In this document: positions 1 to 7,148 of the stretch, one piece after another
How the letters are laid out: every line of letters starts with the position of its first letter
Numbering within the stretch: the stretch's first letter is position 1
Source of the DNA: Anaerolineales bacterium
GTDB lineage: Bacteria; Chloroflexota; Anaerolineae; Anaerolineales; Villigracilaceae
NCBI GenBank assembly: GCA_015489255.1
Contig: WGAD01000300.1
Span: 1 to 7,980, forward strand
DNA: 7,980 nucleotides
Direction of reading: 5' to 3'
Notes under the pieces: generated by a model
Told to the model about the DNA's origin: nothing
The model's input: the letters and a program-made list of their open reading frames with translations, nothing else
Database searches by the model: none
Translations under genes and position numbers: made by a program

Positions 1-3000
1 GACGACGGATTGCGCCTAGAAACGCAAATCTTCGACGCACAGTTGCGCCCGCGGGCGGTCAGCCGCCCGTTGACCGCCCGCCTGGAACGCATCTCCTGGG
101 CCTACGAAACCATGTCCGGGCGCTGGGTGGAAGAAACCAGCCTGATAGAAGAACGCACCTTGACGACCGATGCCAATGGCCATGCAACGCTTCACTTTGC
201 CCCGGAAAAAGGCGGCCTCTACCGGATCACGGTTTCTGGCGCCGGCACGATCAGCCAGGTGCAAAGCTGGGTCAGCGGCAGCGGTTTTTCGCTGGGCGCC
301 GACACCTCGTTCACCTTGCCGCTGCAAACCGACAAAACGCAATACGCCCCCGGCGAGGAAGCCCGCATCTTCATCCCCAACCCCTTCGGCGAGCGCGCCC
401 AGGCCCTGGTTTTGCTGGAGCGCGGCCAATTCCACGGTCAGGAACGGCTGACCCTGCCGCCGGAGGGGATGTTCTACACGTTCACCATCCGCGATGAACA
501 CGCCCCCAACATCTTCGTGGATGTGACCCTGATGGCCGCAGACTACAAGACCGCCCAGGGTTACCTGGAACTGGAAGTTGAACCGCGCGCGCAAACCCTG
601 CGCGTGAGCCTGCTCGCAGCGCCCCGGCAAGCCCAGCCCGGGGAAACCGTCACCTTGCAGCTGCGCGTCACCGATGAAGCCGGCGCCCCCGTGGAGGGAC
701 GCTTCTCTCTCGCACTGGTAGACCTGGCTGTCCTGGCGCTCAGCGCCTCCAACGCCCCCGATATCGTCACTGCTTACTATGCGCCCGCACTGTTGGGCGT
801 TAAGCAAGGCATCAGCGGCACCCGCCTGGCCTCCCGCTTCGACCAATTCTTCTCCCCCGGCGGGCTGGGCGGAGGCGGCGGCCCAGGCGCCCCCCTCATA
901 GATGTGCGGCAAGATTTCCGCGACACCGCTTACTGGAACCCGCTGGTGGAAACCAACGCCGAGGGCCTGGCACAGGTGACGTTCACCCTGCCAGATAACC
1001 TGACGACCTGGGCCCTGACAGTGCGCGGCCTGACGCAAGATACCCGCGTGGGCGAGACCAGCGCCGAGCTGACCGTTTCCAAACCGCTCCAGGTGCAGCC
1101 CGTCGCCCCGTCCTTCTTCGTCGTTGGCGACCGTGCAGCCATCTCCGCACTCGTCTTCAACAACACCGATCAAGACCTCCCCGAAGTGGAAGTGAGCCTG
1201 CAGCCGCTCCACTTCCTGCTCGATGACCCTGCCGCAAGCACGCAAACCGTCTCCATCCCCGCCCACGGGCGGAGGCTGGTTACCTGGTGGGGGCAGGCCG
1301 ATTCCGCCGATTTCGTCAGCTTGCTGTTCTCAGCCAGCGGCAGCGGCTACACCGACCGCACCCTCACCGAGCCGGATCGGCTGCCCGTGTACGCCTACCT
1401 GCGCCCGCAGACCTTCGTCACCGCTGGCGTGCTGACCGCCGCCGAAAGCCGCACCGAGGTCGTCAGCCTGCCGCCAGATGCCGACCCTCAATTCGGCAAT
1501 CTGCGCATCCAGGCCGCGCCCACCCTGGCCGGAACGCTGCTGCCCATCTTGCAAGACCGCCCGCCAGCGGATGAAAACGATCTCCTCCTCGTCCAGGCAT
1601 ACGATTGGGTCATGCGCCTGAGCCTGGCCCGCGCCCTGCAAGAGGCCGGTTACCCGCAAACCCCGCCGCCCGCCGATGCCGCGTTCCTGGAACGCCTGCG
1701 CGCCGCCCAGCGACCAGACGGTTCCTGGGCCTGGTGGGAGGGCGCCGAGCGCGGCAACTTCCGCCTGACGGTTGACCTGCTCACCGTCCTCGTCCTGGCG
1801 CAGAACAACGGCGTCTCCGTGCCCGAAGAAATGCTGCTGGGCGCGCGCTCCTGGATCGACGAGCGCGTCGGCGCCCAGCCGGATACCGGCCCCGGGGTCT
1901 CCATCGAAGAACTGGATACGCTCGCCCAAATCGCCTGGCTGCGGTTTTACACCGGTGGCATTAGCTCCCGCGTCACCGGCGATCTCTTCGCCGCCCGCCA
2001 GCGCCTTTCTCCCCGTGGTAAGGCTTTTCTAGCGATGCAGATTGCCGCACACGCGCCCAACGATCAATCGCGGGCTTTGCTCAACGACCTCCAGGCCGAG
2101 GCCATCTATTCCGCCAGCGGCGCCTATTGGTCCAGTGGGGGCACATCCTGGCTGAGCGATGAAACCCTGCTCACCACCGCGCTGGCCACCTGGGCGTTGG
2201 CCAGCGCCGATCCGGCCAGCTCCGTGCTGCCCGAGGCTTTGCGCTATCTCCTGTACAACCGCCGCCAGAGTGACGACCGCGCCTACGCCTACCAGGACGC
2301 CTGGATCGCCCTGGCCTTGACTGCAGCCATGCAGTCCAGCGGCGAACTCAGCGGAAACTTCCAATATGCCGCCGAATTGAACGCCGTCCCCGTGCTGAAA
2401 GGTCAGGCATCCGGCCCCGCCAGCTGGGACGGCGCCCTCAGCGAACTGCCGGCCAGCGCGCTCAACCCGCTCGTTCCCAACGCCCTCACCTTCTCGCGCC
2501 AAGACGGCCCCGGTCGGCTCTACTACCGCGCCGACCTGACGATCTACCAGCCGGCGGAAACCGTCTCCCCCATCAGCCGCGGGCTGACGTTGACCCGCGC
2601 CTACTACGACGCCCGCTGCGCTGCCGATTGCGAACCCTTATCCGCCGCCCAGGTCAGCGGCAGCGACCTGGTGCGCGTCCAACTGACCCTGACTCTGCCA
2701 GAAAACGCCAGTCACATCCAGGTGGAAGACTACCTGCCCGCTGGCGCACAAGCCGTTGATGTCAGCCTGCGCACACAGGCCGCGCTGGCCGGCGACCTGC
2801 GCGCCTGGGAAAACGATTGGAGCTGGTTCCGTTTCAGCAATCCGCGCATCTACCCGCAGCGCGTCCACTGGACGGCAGAATTTTTGCCCGCCGGAACGTA
2901 CACGCTCTCCTACCTGCTCACGCCAGTCATCCCCGGTGAATTCCGTCTCCTTCCGGCCCGCGCCTGGCTAACGTATTTCCCGGATGTTCAGGCTTCCACC

Positions 3001-3030
3001 AGCGGCGGCCTGTTCACCATCACCCCCTGA
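1..3030 (+). CDS. Alpha-2-macroglobulin family protein, C-terminal part (5' end outside window)
   Basis: The reading frame is open from base 1 with no convincing start, so the N-terminus lies upstream; about 1009 residues are visible, against roughly 1500-2000 for complete bacterial family members. Seen: beta-rich macroglobulin-type domains; a bait-region-like stretch with a Gly-rich loop (856-894); the family block VRxxFxDTAYWNP (904-942) followed by LPDNLTTW (988-1011); a helical TED-like domain with QRPDGSWAWWEG (1708-1743); and a C-terminal receptor-binding-like beta domain (GTYTLSYLL...PGEF, about 2893-3009). Known of the family: bacterial members are periplasmic or surface protease traps. 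The thioester motif CxEQ expected near 1537-1614 is absent, and the only two cysteines in the visible part form a CAADC motif (2617-2631), so covalent trapping of proteases is not expected. The localisation signal cannot be seen. The phosphodiesterase gene follows 13 bases downstream, probably in the same transcript. Family assignment is firm; the biological target is unknown. Confidence 0.92.
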   Translation, partial: DDGLRLETQIFDAQLRPRAVSRPLTARLERISWAYETMSGRWVEETSLIEERTLTTDANGHATLHFAPEKGGLYRITVSGAGTISQVQSWVSGSGFSLGADTSFTLPLQTDKTQYAPGEEARIFIPNPFGERAQALVLLERGQFHGQERLTLPPEGMFYTFTIRDEHAPNIFVDVTLMAADYKTAQGYLELEVEPRAQTLRVSLLAAPRQAQPGETVTLQLRVTDEAGAPVEGRFSLALVDLAVLALSASNAPDIVTAYYAPALLGVKQGISGTRLASRFDQFFSPGGLGGGGGPGAPLIDVRQDFRDTAYWNPLVETNAEGLAQVTFTLPDNLTTWALTVRGLTQDTRVGETSAELTVSKPLQVQPVAPSFFVVGDRAAISALVFNNTDQDLPEVEVSLQPLHFLLDDPAASTQTVSIPAHGRRLVTWWGQADSADFVSLLFSASGSGYTDRTLTEPDRLPVYAYLRPQTFVTAGVLTAAESRTEVVSLPPDADPQFGNLRIQAAPTLAGTLLPILQDRPPADENDLLLVQAYDWVMRLSLARALQEAGYPQTPPPADAAFLERLRAAQRPDGSWAWWEGAERGNFRLTVDLLTVLVLAQNNGVSVPEEMLLGARSWIDERVGAQPDTGPGVSIEELDTLAQIAWLRFYTGGISSRVTGDLFAARQRLSPRGKAFLAMQIAAHAPNDQSRALLNDLQAEAIYSASGAYWSSGGTSWLSDETLLTTALATWALASADPASSVLPEALRYLLYNRRQSDDRAYAYQDAWIALALTAAMQSSGELSGNFQYAAELNAVPVLKGQASGPASWDGALSELPASALNPLVPNALTFSRQDGPGRLYYRADLTIYQPAETVSPISRGLTLTRAYYDARCAADCEPLSAAQVSGSDLVRVQLTLTLPENASHIQVEDYLPAGAQAVDVSLRTQAALAGDLRAWENDWSWFRFSNPRIYPQRVHWTAEFLPAGTYTLSYLLTPVIPGEFRLLPARAWLTYFPDVQASTSGGLFTITP

Positions 3031-3032
3031 CC

Positions 3033-3039
3033 AGAGGAG
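3033..3039 (+). promoter_or_regulatory. Ribosome binding site of the phosphodiesterase gene
   Basis: AGAGGAG lies 4 bases before the ATG at 3044 and just after the macroglobulin stop codon. It decides the start: an in-frame ATG at 2984 inside the upstream gene has no comparable site and would overlap the macroglobulin coding sequence. Confidence 0.75.
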
Positions 3040-3043
3040 CCTC

Positions 3044-4255
3044 ATGTCGTCGTTCATTAAACCGGATTACGAACGCAACAACTTCTCTCTCCTGCCGGAA
3101 CTGGTGCGCAGCCTGCTGACCGGCGCGCCGCGCCCAGCCATCGATCTCGCCTTGCCGCGCCAACGCTACGATCGCGTGGTCGTCATGCTCATCGATGCCT
3201 TCGGCTGGCGCTTCCTACCAGCAGCCCGCCGCAAACACCCTTGCCTTTCCGCCGCCCAAAGCCTGAAGATCACCGCCCAATTTCCCTCCACCACCTCCGC
3301 CCACGTCACCACCTGGCACACCGGGCTGCCCGTCGGTCAACACGGGCAATTCGAATGGCAGTACTACGAACCCGCCGCCGACGACATCATCACCCCCTTG
3401 CTCTTCTCCCACGGCGGCACCATCACCCGCGATCGGCTCTGGTCTTACGGGTTGCGCCCGCAAGACCTGTATTTCTTTCACCCTTTCTACCAACACCTGG
3501 CACAAGAAGGCGTTCAAGCGACCATCTTGCAGCCCCGCGCCTACACCCCGGGCACCTACACCGATTTTATGTACCGGGGAGCCCAAGCCCAACCCTACAA
3601 AACCCTGGCCCACGCGCTAACCTTCATCCACCGCTGGCTGCAAGAAAGCCCCGCCCCGGCCTACCTGGCCTTTTACTATGCCCAAATAGACAGCATCTGT
3701 CATCATTTCGGGCCGAATGCGCCCGAAACTCAAGCGGAGATCGATTTGTTCTTCCAGGCCCTGGACAGCTTGCTCCTCGGCCAACGGCGGCAGGGAAAGG
3801 GGCACAACCTTCTCCTGCTCACCGCCGACCACGGGCAAATGGAAGTCAGCCCGGAGGAAACCCTCTACCTCAACGAACAGGAGGCCTTCGCCGCACTCCT
3901 GCCGCTGCTGCGGCGCAACCGGCGCGGCGAGATTCTGGCCCCCGGCGGCTCCCCGCGCGATATGTTCCTCTACCTGCGCCCAGGCGCGGTGGACGAGGCG
4001 GAAGCGATCTTGCAAGCCGGCCTGGGCGAATGGGGAGAAGTCCGGCGTGTGGATGATCTGATCACGGCTGGCTACTTCGGCCCGCAAGTCAGCGACCGCT
4101 TCCGCCAGCGGGCGGGCGACCTGGTGCTGCTGGCAGCCCCGCGCAAAACCATCTGGTGGCACGAACCCGGGCGCTACCAGCAAACCTTCTACGGCCATCA
4201 CGGCGGCCTCTCTCCGCAGGAGATGGAAATCCCGATCCTGGCCTGGGAAGTCTGA
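3044..4255 (+). CDS. Alkaline phosphatase superfamily protein (type I phosphodiesterase / nucleotide pyrophosphatase family)
   Basis: The protein has 403 residues. It should hydrolyse a phosphodiester or phosphomonoester bond using two metal ions; the substrate cannot be told. The superfamily metal and nucleophile motifs are all present in order: D51 in LIDAFGW; the nucleophile region FPSTTSAH (residues 80-87, T84 the likely nucleophile) followed by TGLPVGQHG (93-101), which matches the NPP pattern; D216 and H220 in QIDSICHHFGP; D262-H263 in TADHG; and H386 in YGHHGG near the C-terminus. No signal peptide or membrane helix is seen, so the enzyme is probably cytoplasmic, unlike the presumably exported macroglobulin gene upstream. 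The start at 3044 is supported by a Shine-Dalgarno 4 bases away. The gene ends shortly before a terminator. Other possibilities within the superfamily, such as a phosphoglycerol or phosphonate hydrolase, cannot be excluded. Confidence 0.9.
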   Translation: MSSFIKPDYERNNFSLLPELVRSLLTGAPRPAIDLALPRQRYDRVVVMLIDAFGWRFLPAARRKHPCLSAAQSLKITAQFPSTTSAHVTTWHTGLPVGQHGQFEWQYYEPAADDIITPLLFSHGGTITRDRLWSYGLRPQDLYFFHPFYQHLAQEGVQATILQPRAYTPGTYTDFMYRGAQAQPYKTLAHALTFIHRWLQESPAPAYLAFYYAQIDSICHHFGPNAPETQAEIDLFFQALDSLLLGQRRQGKGHNLLLLTADHGQMEVSPEETLYLNEQEAFAALLPLLRRNRRGEILAPGGSPRDMFLYLRPGAVDEAEAILQAGLGEWGEVRRVDDLITAGYFGPQVSDRFRQRAGDLVLLAAPRKTIWWHEPGRYQQTFYGHHGGLSPQEMEIPILAWEV

Positions 4256-4270
4256 ACCCTCCTGCCGCAC

Positions 4271-4302
4271 AAAAAAGAGACCGTCCGTCGGCGGTCTCTT
4301 TT
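4271..4302. terminator. Bidirectional Rho-independent terminator between convergent operons
   Basis: A perfect 11-bp inverted repeat has arms at 4273-4283 and 4292-4302 (AAAAGAGACCG / CGGTCTCTTTT) around an 8-base loop; the inner bases can add a U-G and a C-G pair, leaving a 4-base loop. Read on the minus strand the stem is followed by six U; on the plus strand the U-run is the four T closing the stem. It lies 15 bases after the phosphodiesterase stop and 4 bases beyond the DUF971 stop, so it can end both converging transcripts, with a better U-tract for the minus one. Confidence 0.85.
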
Positions 4303-4306
4303 GCCT

Positions 4307-4654
4307 TCAGCGTCCGGCCCGGCACTCGTCGCAAGGGCAAAGGGCGCGCAAATAATGCCAGTTGTAAATCCCGTCGTCGTGGTAATCTCCCCAGGCGATG
4401 GTAAGGCCATAAGCGCCCGTCTGGTACACATCGGCGATCTCCAGTTGGGGGCCTGCTGGCAGCGAGGTGTGCATTTCAAAAACCTGCGGATCAGGCTCCG
4501 GCCCCATGTTTTCGTGCCCTCCCCGGCAAGAAGCGCAAGGACAGCCCGCCCGCAGCAGGGAAAACGGATAGGCGCTCACATGCCCATCTTCCCAGGTCAC
4601 CGTCATCACACGTTTTTCACGTTCTACTTTGATCGCGGTAGGTCGAATCGTCAT
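4307..4654 (-). CDS. DUF971 domain protein (gamma-butyrobetaine hydroxylase-like N-terminal domain)
   Basis: This is a 115-residue stand-alone protein. Seen: a small beta-rich fold with WEDGHVSAYPFSLLR, then C38-P-C40-x-x-C43-R, then a W-x-D-x-H segment (W88, H92) and GIYNWHYLRAL, and a second C106-P-C108-x-x-C111-R at the extreme C-terminus. Known of the family: in gamma-butyrobetaine hydroxylase the N-terminal domain binds zinc through a CxCxxC set and a histidine; C38/C40/C43 and H92 match that pattern. DUF971 domains are also found fused to Mrp/ApbC-type iron-sulfur carrier ATPases, so a metal- or cluster-related role is possible but inferred. No dioxygenase domain follows, so it is not a hydroxylase itself. 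The start codon overlaps the stop of the SH3b gene (ATGA, 4651-4654), with a GGAGGT inside that gene. It is the last gene of the operon. Confidence 0.88.
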   Translation of the reverse strand: MTIRPTAIKVEREKRVMTVTWEDGHVSAYPFSLLRAGCPCASCRGGHENMGPEPDPQVFEMHTSLPAGPQLEIADVYQTGAYGLTIAWGDYHDDGIYNWHYLRALCPCDECRAGR

Positions 4655-5118
4655 GGTGTTATTACCTCCAGATATCGAGCCGCAGCCCAGCCGCTGCGGT
4701 TTTCGTCATAGGGTGAAACCAGAAACCACCAGGTGTACCCATCGGCAATCGCCGGGCCCTGGCGTACCTCATAGATCTCGCCATCGAAGCCCAAAAAGAG
4801 CGGTGTCCCATCCAGGCCAGGGGCAGCGCGCAGTCGTAACCCGTCTCCACCCGTGCCGCTGATCTGCACATACGCGCCGATCGTCGCCTGCCCGGGCAGA
4901 GCGGTCGCTGCTGCATCGGCGCCTGTCGTCGGCGTGGCAGCCAGCCCGGGGGTGGAGGTCGGCGCCGGCAAAAGGGTGACCGGCGGCGTCAGGGGGACGG
5001 GCAACGGTGCCGTCGGCCACATCTGCCACAAGAGGAGGCCGGTCGCCGTCACCAGGGCCGCAACGCCCAGAACCAGGGCGGCTTCTCGCAGCCTACGGGC
5101 AGACACGGTCATCCTCAT
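4651..5118 (-). CDS. Membrane-anchored bacterial SH3-domain (SH3b) protein
   Basis: The protein has 155 residues. Seen: a short basic N-terminus (MRMTVSARRLR), one hydrophobic segment at about residues 13-33 that would act as an uncleaved signal anchor, a Pro/Thr/Ala-rich linker (about 34-76), and a C-terminal beta domain (about 77-155) with the SH3b signatures GLRLRAAPG (93-101) and GYTWWFLVS...SGWAAARYLEV. Known: such domains bind cell-wall or protein ligands outside the membrane, so the domain should face outward; the ligand is unknown. No lipobox cysteine is present; the protein has no cysteine at all. The ATG at 5118 overlaps the exchanger stop (ATGA, 5115-5118) and has no evident Shine-Dalgarno, so it probably depends on coupled re-initiation. 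An in-frame ATG two codons on (5112) is an alternative start. It also overlaps the DUF971 gene downstream. Confidence 0.83.
   Translation of the reverse strand: MRMTVSARRLREAALVLGVAALVTATGLLLWQMWPTAPLPVPLTPPVTLLPAPTSTPGLAATPTTGADAAATALPGQATIGAYVQISGTGGDGLRLRAAPGLDGTPLFLGFDGEIYEVRQGPAIADGYTWWFLVSPYDENRSGWAAARYLEVITP
4664..4669 (-). promoter_or_regulatory. Ribosome binding site of the DUF971 gene, inside the SH3b gene
   Basis: The plus-strand ACCTCC reads GGAGGT on the minus strand, 9 bases before the ATG at 4654. It lies within the last codons of the upstream SH3b gene, so ribosomes finishing that gene would arrive at the site. Confidence 0.75.
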
Positions 5119-6185
5119 GCCGGCAACAGGAAAAAGGCCAGCGCCAGGATAAAGTACACCGCCAGCAGCGTCGCGCCCTCCAGCCAGGAAGATTCGCCAT
5201 CGAAAGAAACCAAAGCGGCGATCAACACCCCGGCCAGCAAAGCCAGCAGTTCAAACTGATTGAAGATCAGCTGCAAAGGATGCCCCAGCGCCAGGCTGAT
5301 GAAGACCAGCAAAGGCGCAACCAGCAAAGCAATTTGCAAACTAGAAGAAACGGCGATCTCCACGCTCAACGTCATGCGGTTTTGCCCGGCCATGCTGATC
5401 GCCACCAGGTGCTCCGCCACATTGCCGATCAACGGAACCAGGATGACGCCGATGAAAAACTCCGACAACCCCAAACGAACTGTCGCCGCCTCGATCACCT
5501 GCACCAGCGTTTCACTCATCCAGACCACCCCCAGGGTGGACAGGGTCAACACGAAGATCGCCTGCTTCAGGCTCCAGTGTGCGGCGGCGCGGGCCGCTTC
5601 GCCTGCCGGAGGTTCCGCCGGGTCTTGCCGGGCGGCCAGCAACCCCAGCCCATACAACACAATCATCACCACGGCCACCCCCAGGCTGAGCGCCTCCACC
5701 CGTGGACTGGTTTCCGGGCCGATGTAATGGCTGAGCATCGAGGGGATCAGCAGGGCTAACACCGAAAGCACCAGCAAAATGGCATTGCGCCCTGCCGAGC
5801 GGCTGTCGAACCGCTGAATGCCATGCTTTACGCCTCCATATACCATAGCCATTCCCAGCACCAGCAACAAATTGCCGAGAATCGAGCCGGTAATCGAAGC
5901 CTTAACCAGTTCCAGCAAACCGGCGCGAATAGCCACGATGGTGATGATCAATTCCGCCGCGTTGCCCAAAGTTGCATTCAACAGCGCCCCCGTGCGCGCG
6001 CTGGTGTGCGCCGCCAGGGCCTCGGTGGCCTCGCCGATGTAACCAGCCAGGGGCACAATGGCCGCCGCCGCCAGCAAAAACACGAGGCTATCGCCCCAGC
6101 CGAAAATTTCGCCCCAACCCGCCAGCGGAACACAAGCCAGCAGCACAACCAGCGGCTTGCGGCGAACATACGACCATGCCTTCAT
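5115..6185 (-). CDS. Calcium/proton exchanger (CaCA superfamily, CAX/YfkE-like)
   Basis: This 356-residue integral membrane protein has about ten or eleven hydrophobic segments. It is predicted to export Ca2+ in exchange for H+. Both inverted alpha-repeats of the superfamily are visible: GNAAELI at residues 74-80 followed by ITGSILGNLLLVLG (98-111), and GNVAEHL at 254-260 followed by SVEIAVSSSLQIALLVAPL (274-292). E78 and E258 are the expected cation-binding glutamates. A hydrophilic loop near 186-206 (PAEPPAGEAARAAAH) separates the two halves, matching the usual location of the central loop. The start at 6185 is set by a perfect Shine-Dalgarno; a longer in-frame reading from 6281 would lie inside the lipid-kinase gene. 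The start overlaps the lipid-kinase stop (ATGA, 6182-6185) and the stop overlaps the SH3b start. Ca2+ is the family's usual ion; another divalent cation is possible. Confidence 0.92.
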   Translation of the reverse strand: MKAWSYVRRKPLVVLLACVPLAGWGEIFGWGDSLVFLLAAAAIVPLAGYIGEATEALAAHTSARTGALLNATLGNAAELIITIVAIRAGLLELVKASITGSILGNLLLVLGMAMVYGGVKHGIQRFDSRSAGRNAILLVLSVLALLIPSMLSHYIGPETSPRVEALSLGVAVVMIVLYGLGLLAARQDPAEPPAGEAARAAAHWSLKQAIFVLTLSTLGVVWMSETLVQVIEAATVRLGLSEFFIGVILVPLIGNVAEHLVAISMAGQNRMTLSVEIAVSSSLQIALLVAPLLVFISLALGHPLQLIFNQFELLALLAGVLIAALVSFDGESSWLEGATLLAVYFILALAFFLLPA

Positions 6186-7141
6186 CCTTGCGTCACCTCC
6201 TTCGTTTGTTGGCGGAACAAAGCTTGTCCGGCAGGGGGCGTCAGCAAACGCAGCCCGCCGGGTTGCACGCGCAAACGGCACTCCTGCAACAAGGCCCCCG
6301 GTTCGCCATCTACCTGGGTGGGCACACTGCCAACGGCCTGCACACGCGCCTGCCGGAAGCGCAGGCGCAACACATCCGGCGCGTGTTCATGCCGGTTGGA
6401 AAGCAGCCAAAAGGCATGGTTCAGCGCGGTGCGCAAATTGCGCCCGCCGAACAACCACAGGTCCATCTCGCCATCGTCCAGATATCCTTGCGGAGAAAGC
6501 AGCGTCAACCCGCCCATGTAACGGCGAATGTTGCAGGCCACCGCCAGCAAAAAATGGCCCTCCACCTGGCCCTCGTCCGTTTCCACCCGCAGCGCCTGCC
6601 CCTGCCAGTGGTTCAAAGCCGAAACCACCGCCCAGGCGTAAACCGGTGTGGTGAAATATTTCTGGTAACGCGGGCGCGGTTCCAGGGCGTGCACGGCCAG
6701 GGCATCCAAACCGATGCCGGCCCACAACAAAAAAGGGCGCTCACCACACCAACCGACATCCGCCGCCAACGCGGGAGATTCGGCCAGCAGGGCAGCGTTT
6801 TCCGCCAGGCGCCCCGGCTGCGCCCAGTTGAACGGCGGCAGCCCCAGGTCGCGAGCCAACACATTGGCCGTGCCCGCAGGCAACACGCCTAACGCCGTCT
6901 GCGAGCCAACCAACCCGGCCACCGCTGCGTTCACCGATCCATCGCCCCCGGCCACAAAACAGGCATCCACGCCCGCATCCGCCGCCCGCCGCGCCAGCCC
7001 GACCAAGTCTTGCCGGTTGTGCGAGGGGCGCAAATCCACTTGCCAGCCGTGTTCACGCAACGCGCGGGCCGCATTCCCGATAAAACGGGCCACCGGCCAG
7101 GGGCCGGCAGCCGGGTTATAGATGAGCCAGGCGGTTTTCAT
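6182..7141 (-). CDS. Diacylglycerol kinase family lipid kinase (DagK/YegS type)
   Basis: The protein has 319 residues from the ATG at 7141. It is expected to phosphorylate diacylglycerol or a related lipid alcohol with ATP at the inner face of the membrane. Seen: the N-terminal IYNPAAG (residues 7-13), the nucleotide-binding GGDGSVN (65-71), LPAGTANVLARDLG (87-100), and in the C-terminal beta domain LDDGEMDL (221-228) and VDGEPG (277-282), all in the family's order and at its usual total length of about 300. No membrane helix is seen. It is the first gene of the minus-strand operon and overlaps the exchanger start. The start is uncertain between 7150 and 7141. I prefer 7141: the ATG at 7150 overlaps a perfect -10 box, there is no Shine-Dalgarno for either, and transcription would begin at about 7141-7142, giving a leaderless message. 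The frame stays open upstream to 7621, but that part is antisense to the protein kinase gene. The true lipid substrate is not determinable. Confidence 0.9.
   Translation of the reverse strand: MKTAWLIYNPAAGPWPVARFIGNAARALREHGWQVDLRPSHNRQDLVGLARRAADAGVDACFVAGGDGSVNAAVAGLVGSQTALGVLPAGTANVLARDLGLPPFNWAQPGRLAENAALLAESPALAADVGWCGERPFLLWAGIGLDALAVHALEPRPRYQKYFTTPVYAWAVVSALNHWQGQALRVETDEGQVEGHFLLAVACNIRRYMGGLTLLSPQGYLDDGEMDLWLFGGRNLRTALNHAFWLLSNRHEHAPDVLRLRFRQARVQAVGSVPTQVDGEPGALLQECRLRVQPGGLRLLTPPAGQALFRQQTKEVTQG
6193..6202 (-). promoter_or_regulatory. Perfect Shine-Dalgarno for the calcium exchanger, inside the lipid-kinase gene
   Basis: The minus strand reads AAGGAGGTGA, complementary to the 16S rRNA 3' end over ten bases, 7 bases before the ATG at 6185. 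It fixes the exchanger start and lies in the last codons of the lipid-kinase gene (residues K-E-V-T). Confidence 0.88.
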
Positions 7142-7148
7142 GGGCTTC

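Noticed and set aside
10..12. TTG at base 10 as the start of the macroglobulin gene
   Set aside because: The frame is open to base 1 and the sequence begins in the middle of a macroglobulin domain, so the gene is simply cut by the window edge.
856..894. Gly-rich stretch as a sequencing artefact or DNA repeat
   Set aside because: Gly-rich loops at this position, just before VRxxFxDTAYW, are common in bacterial macroglobulins, and the codons vary rather than forming a tandem DNA repeat.
16..1266. A 416-codon minus-strand open frame opposite the macroglobulin gene
   Set aside because: Its Gly/Gln/His-rich translation shows no domain, and the plus-strand frame carries clear family motifs; GC-rich codon bias produces such antisense frames.
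5007..5759. A 250-codon plus-strand open frame, very rich in Gln and Arg, opposite the exchanger
   Set aside because: It is antisense to a well-supported membrane protein; the Gln/Arg richness mirrors leucine and alanine codons on the other strand.
6186..6281. In-frame N-terminal extension of the exchanger
   Set aside because: A perfect Shine-Dalgarno 7 bases before the ATG at 6185 fixes the start; the extension lies inside the lipid-kinase gene and has no membrane-protein character.
5972..6892. A 306-codon plus-strand open frame opposite the lipid kinase and exchanger
   Set aside because: No recognisable motifs, and it spans the junction of two real minus-strand genes.
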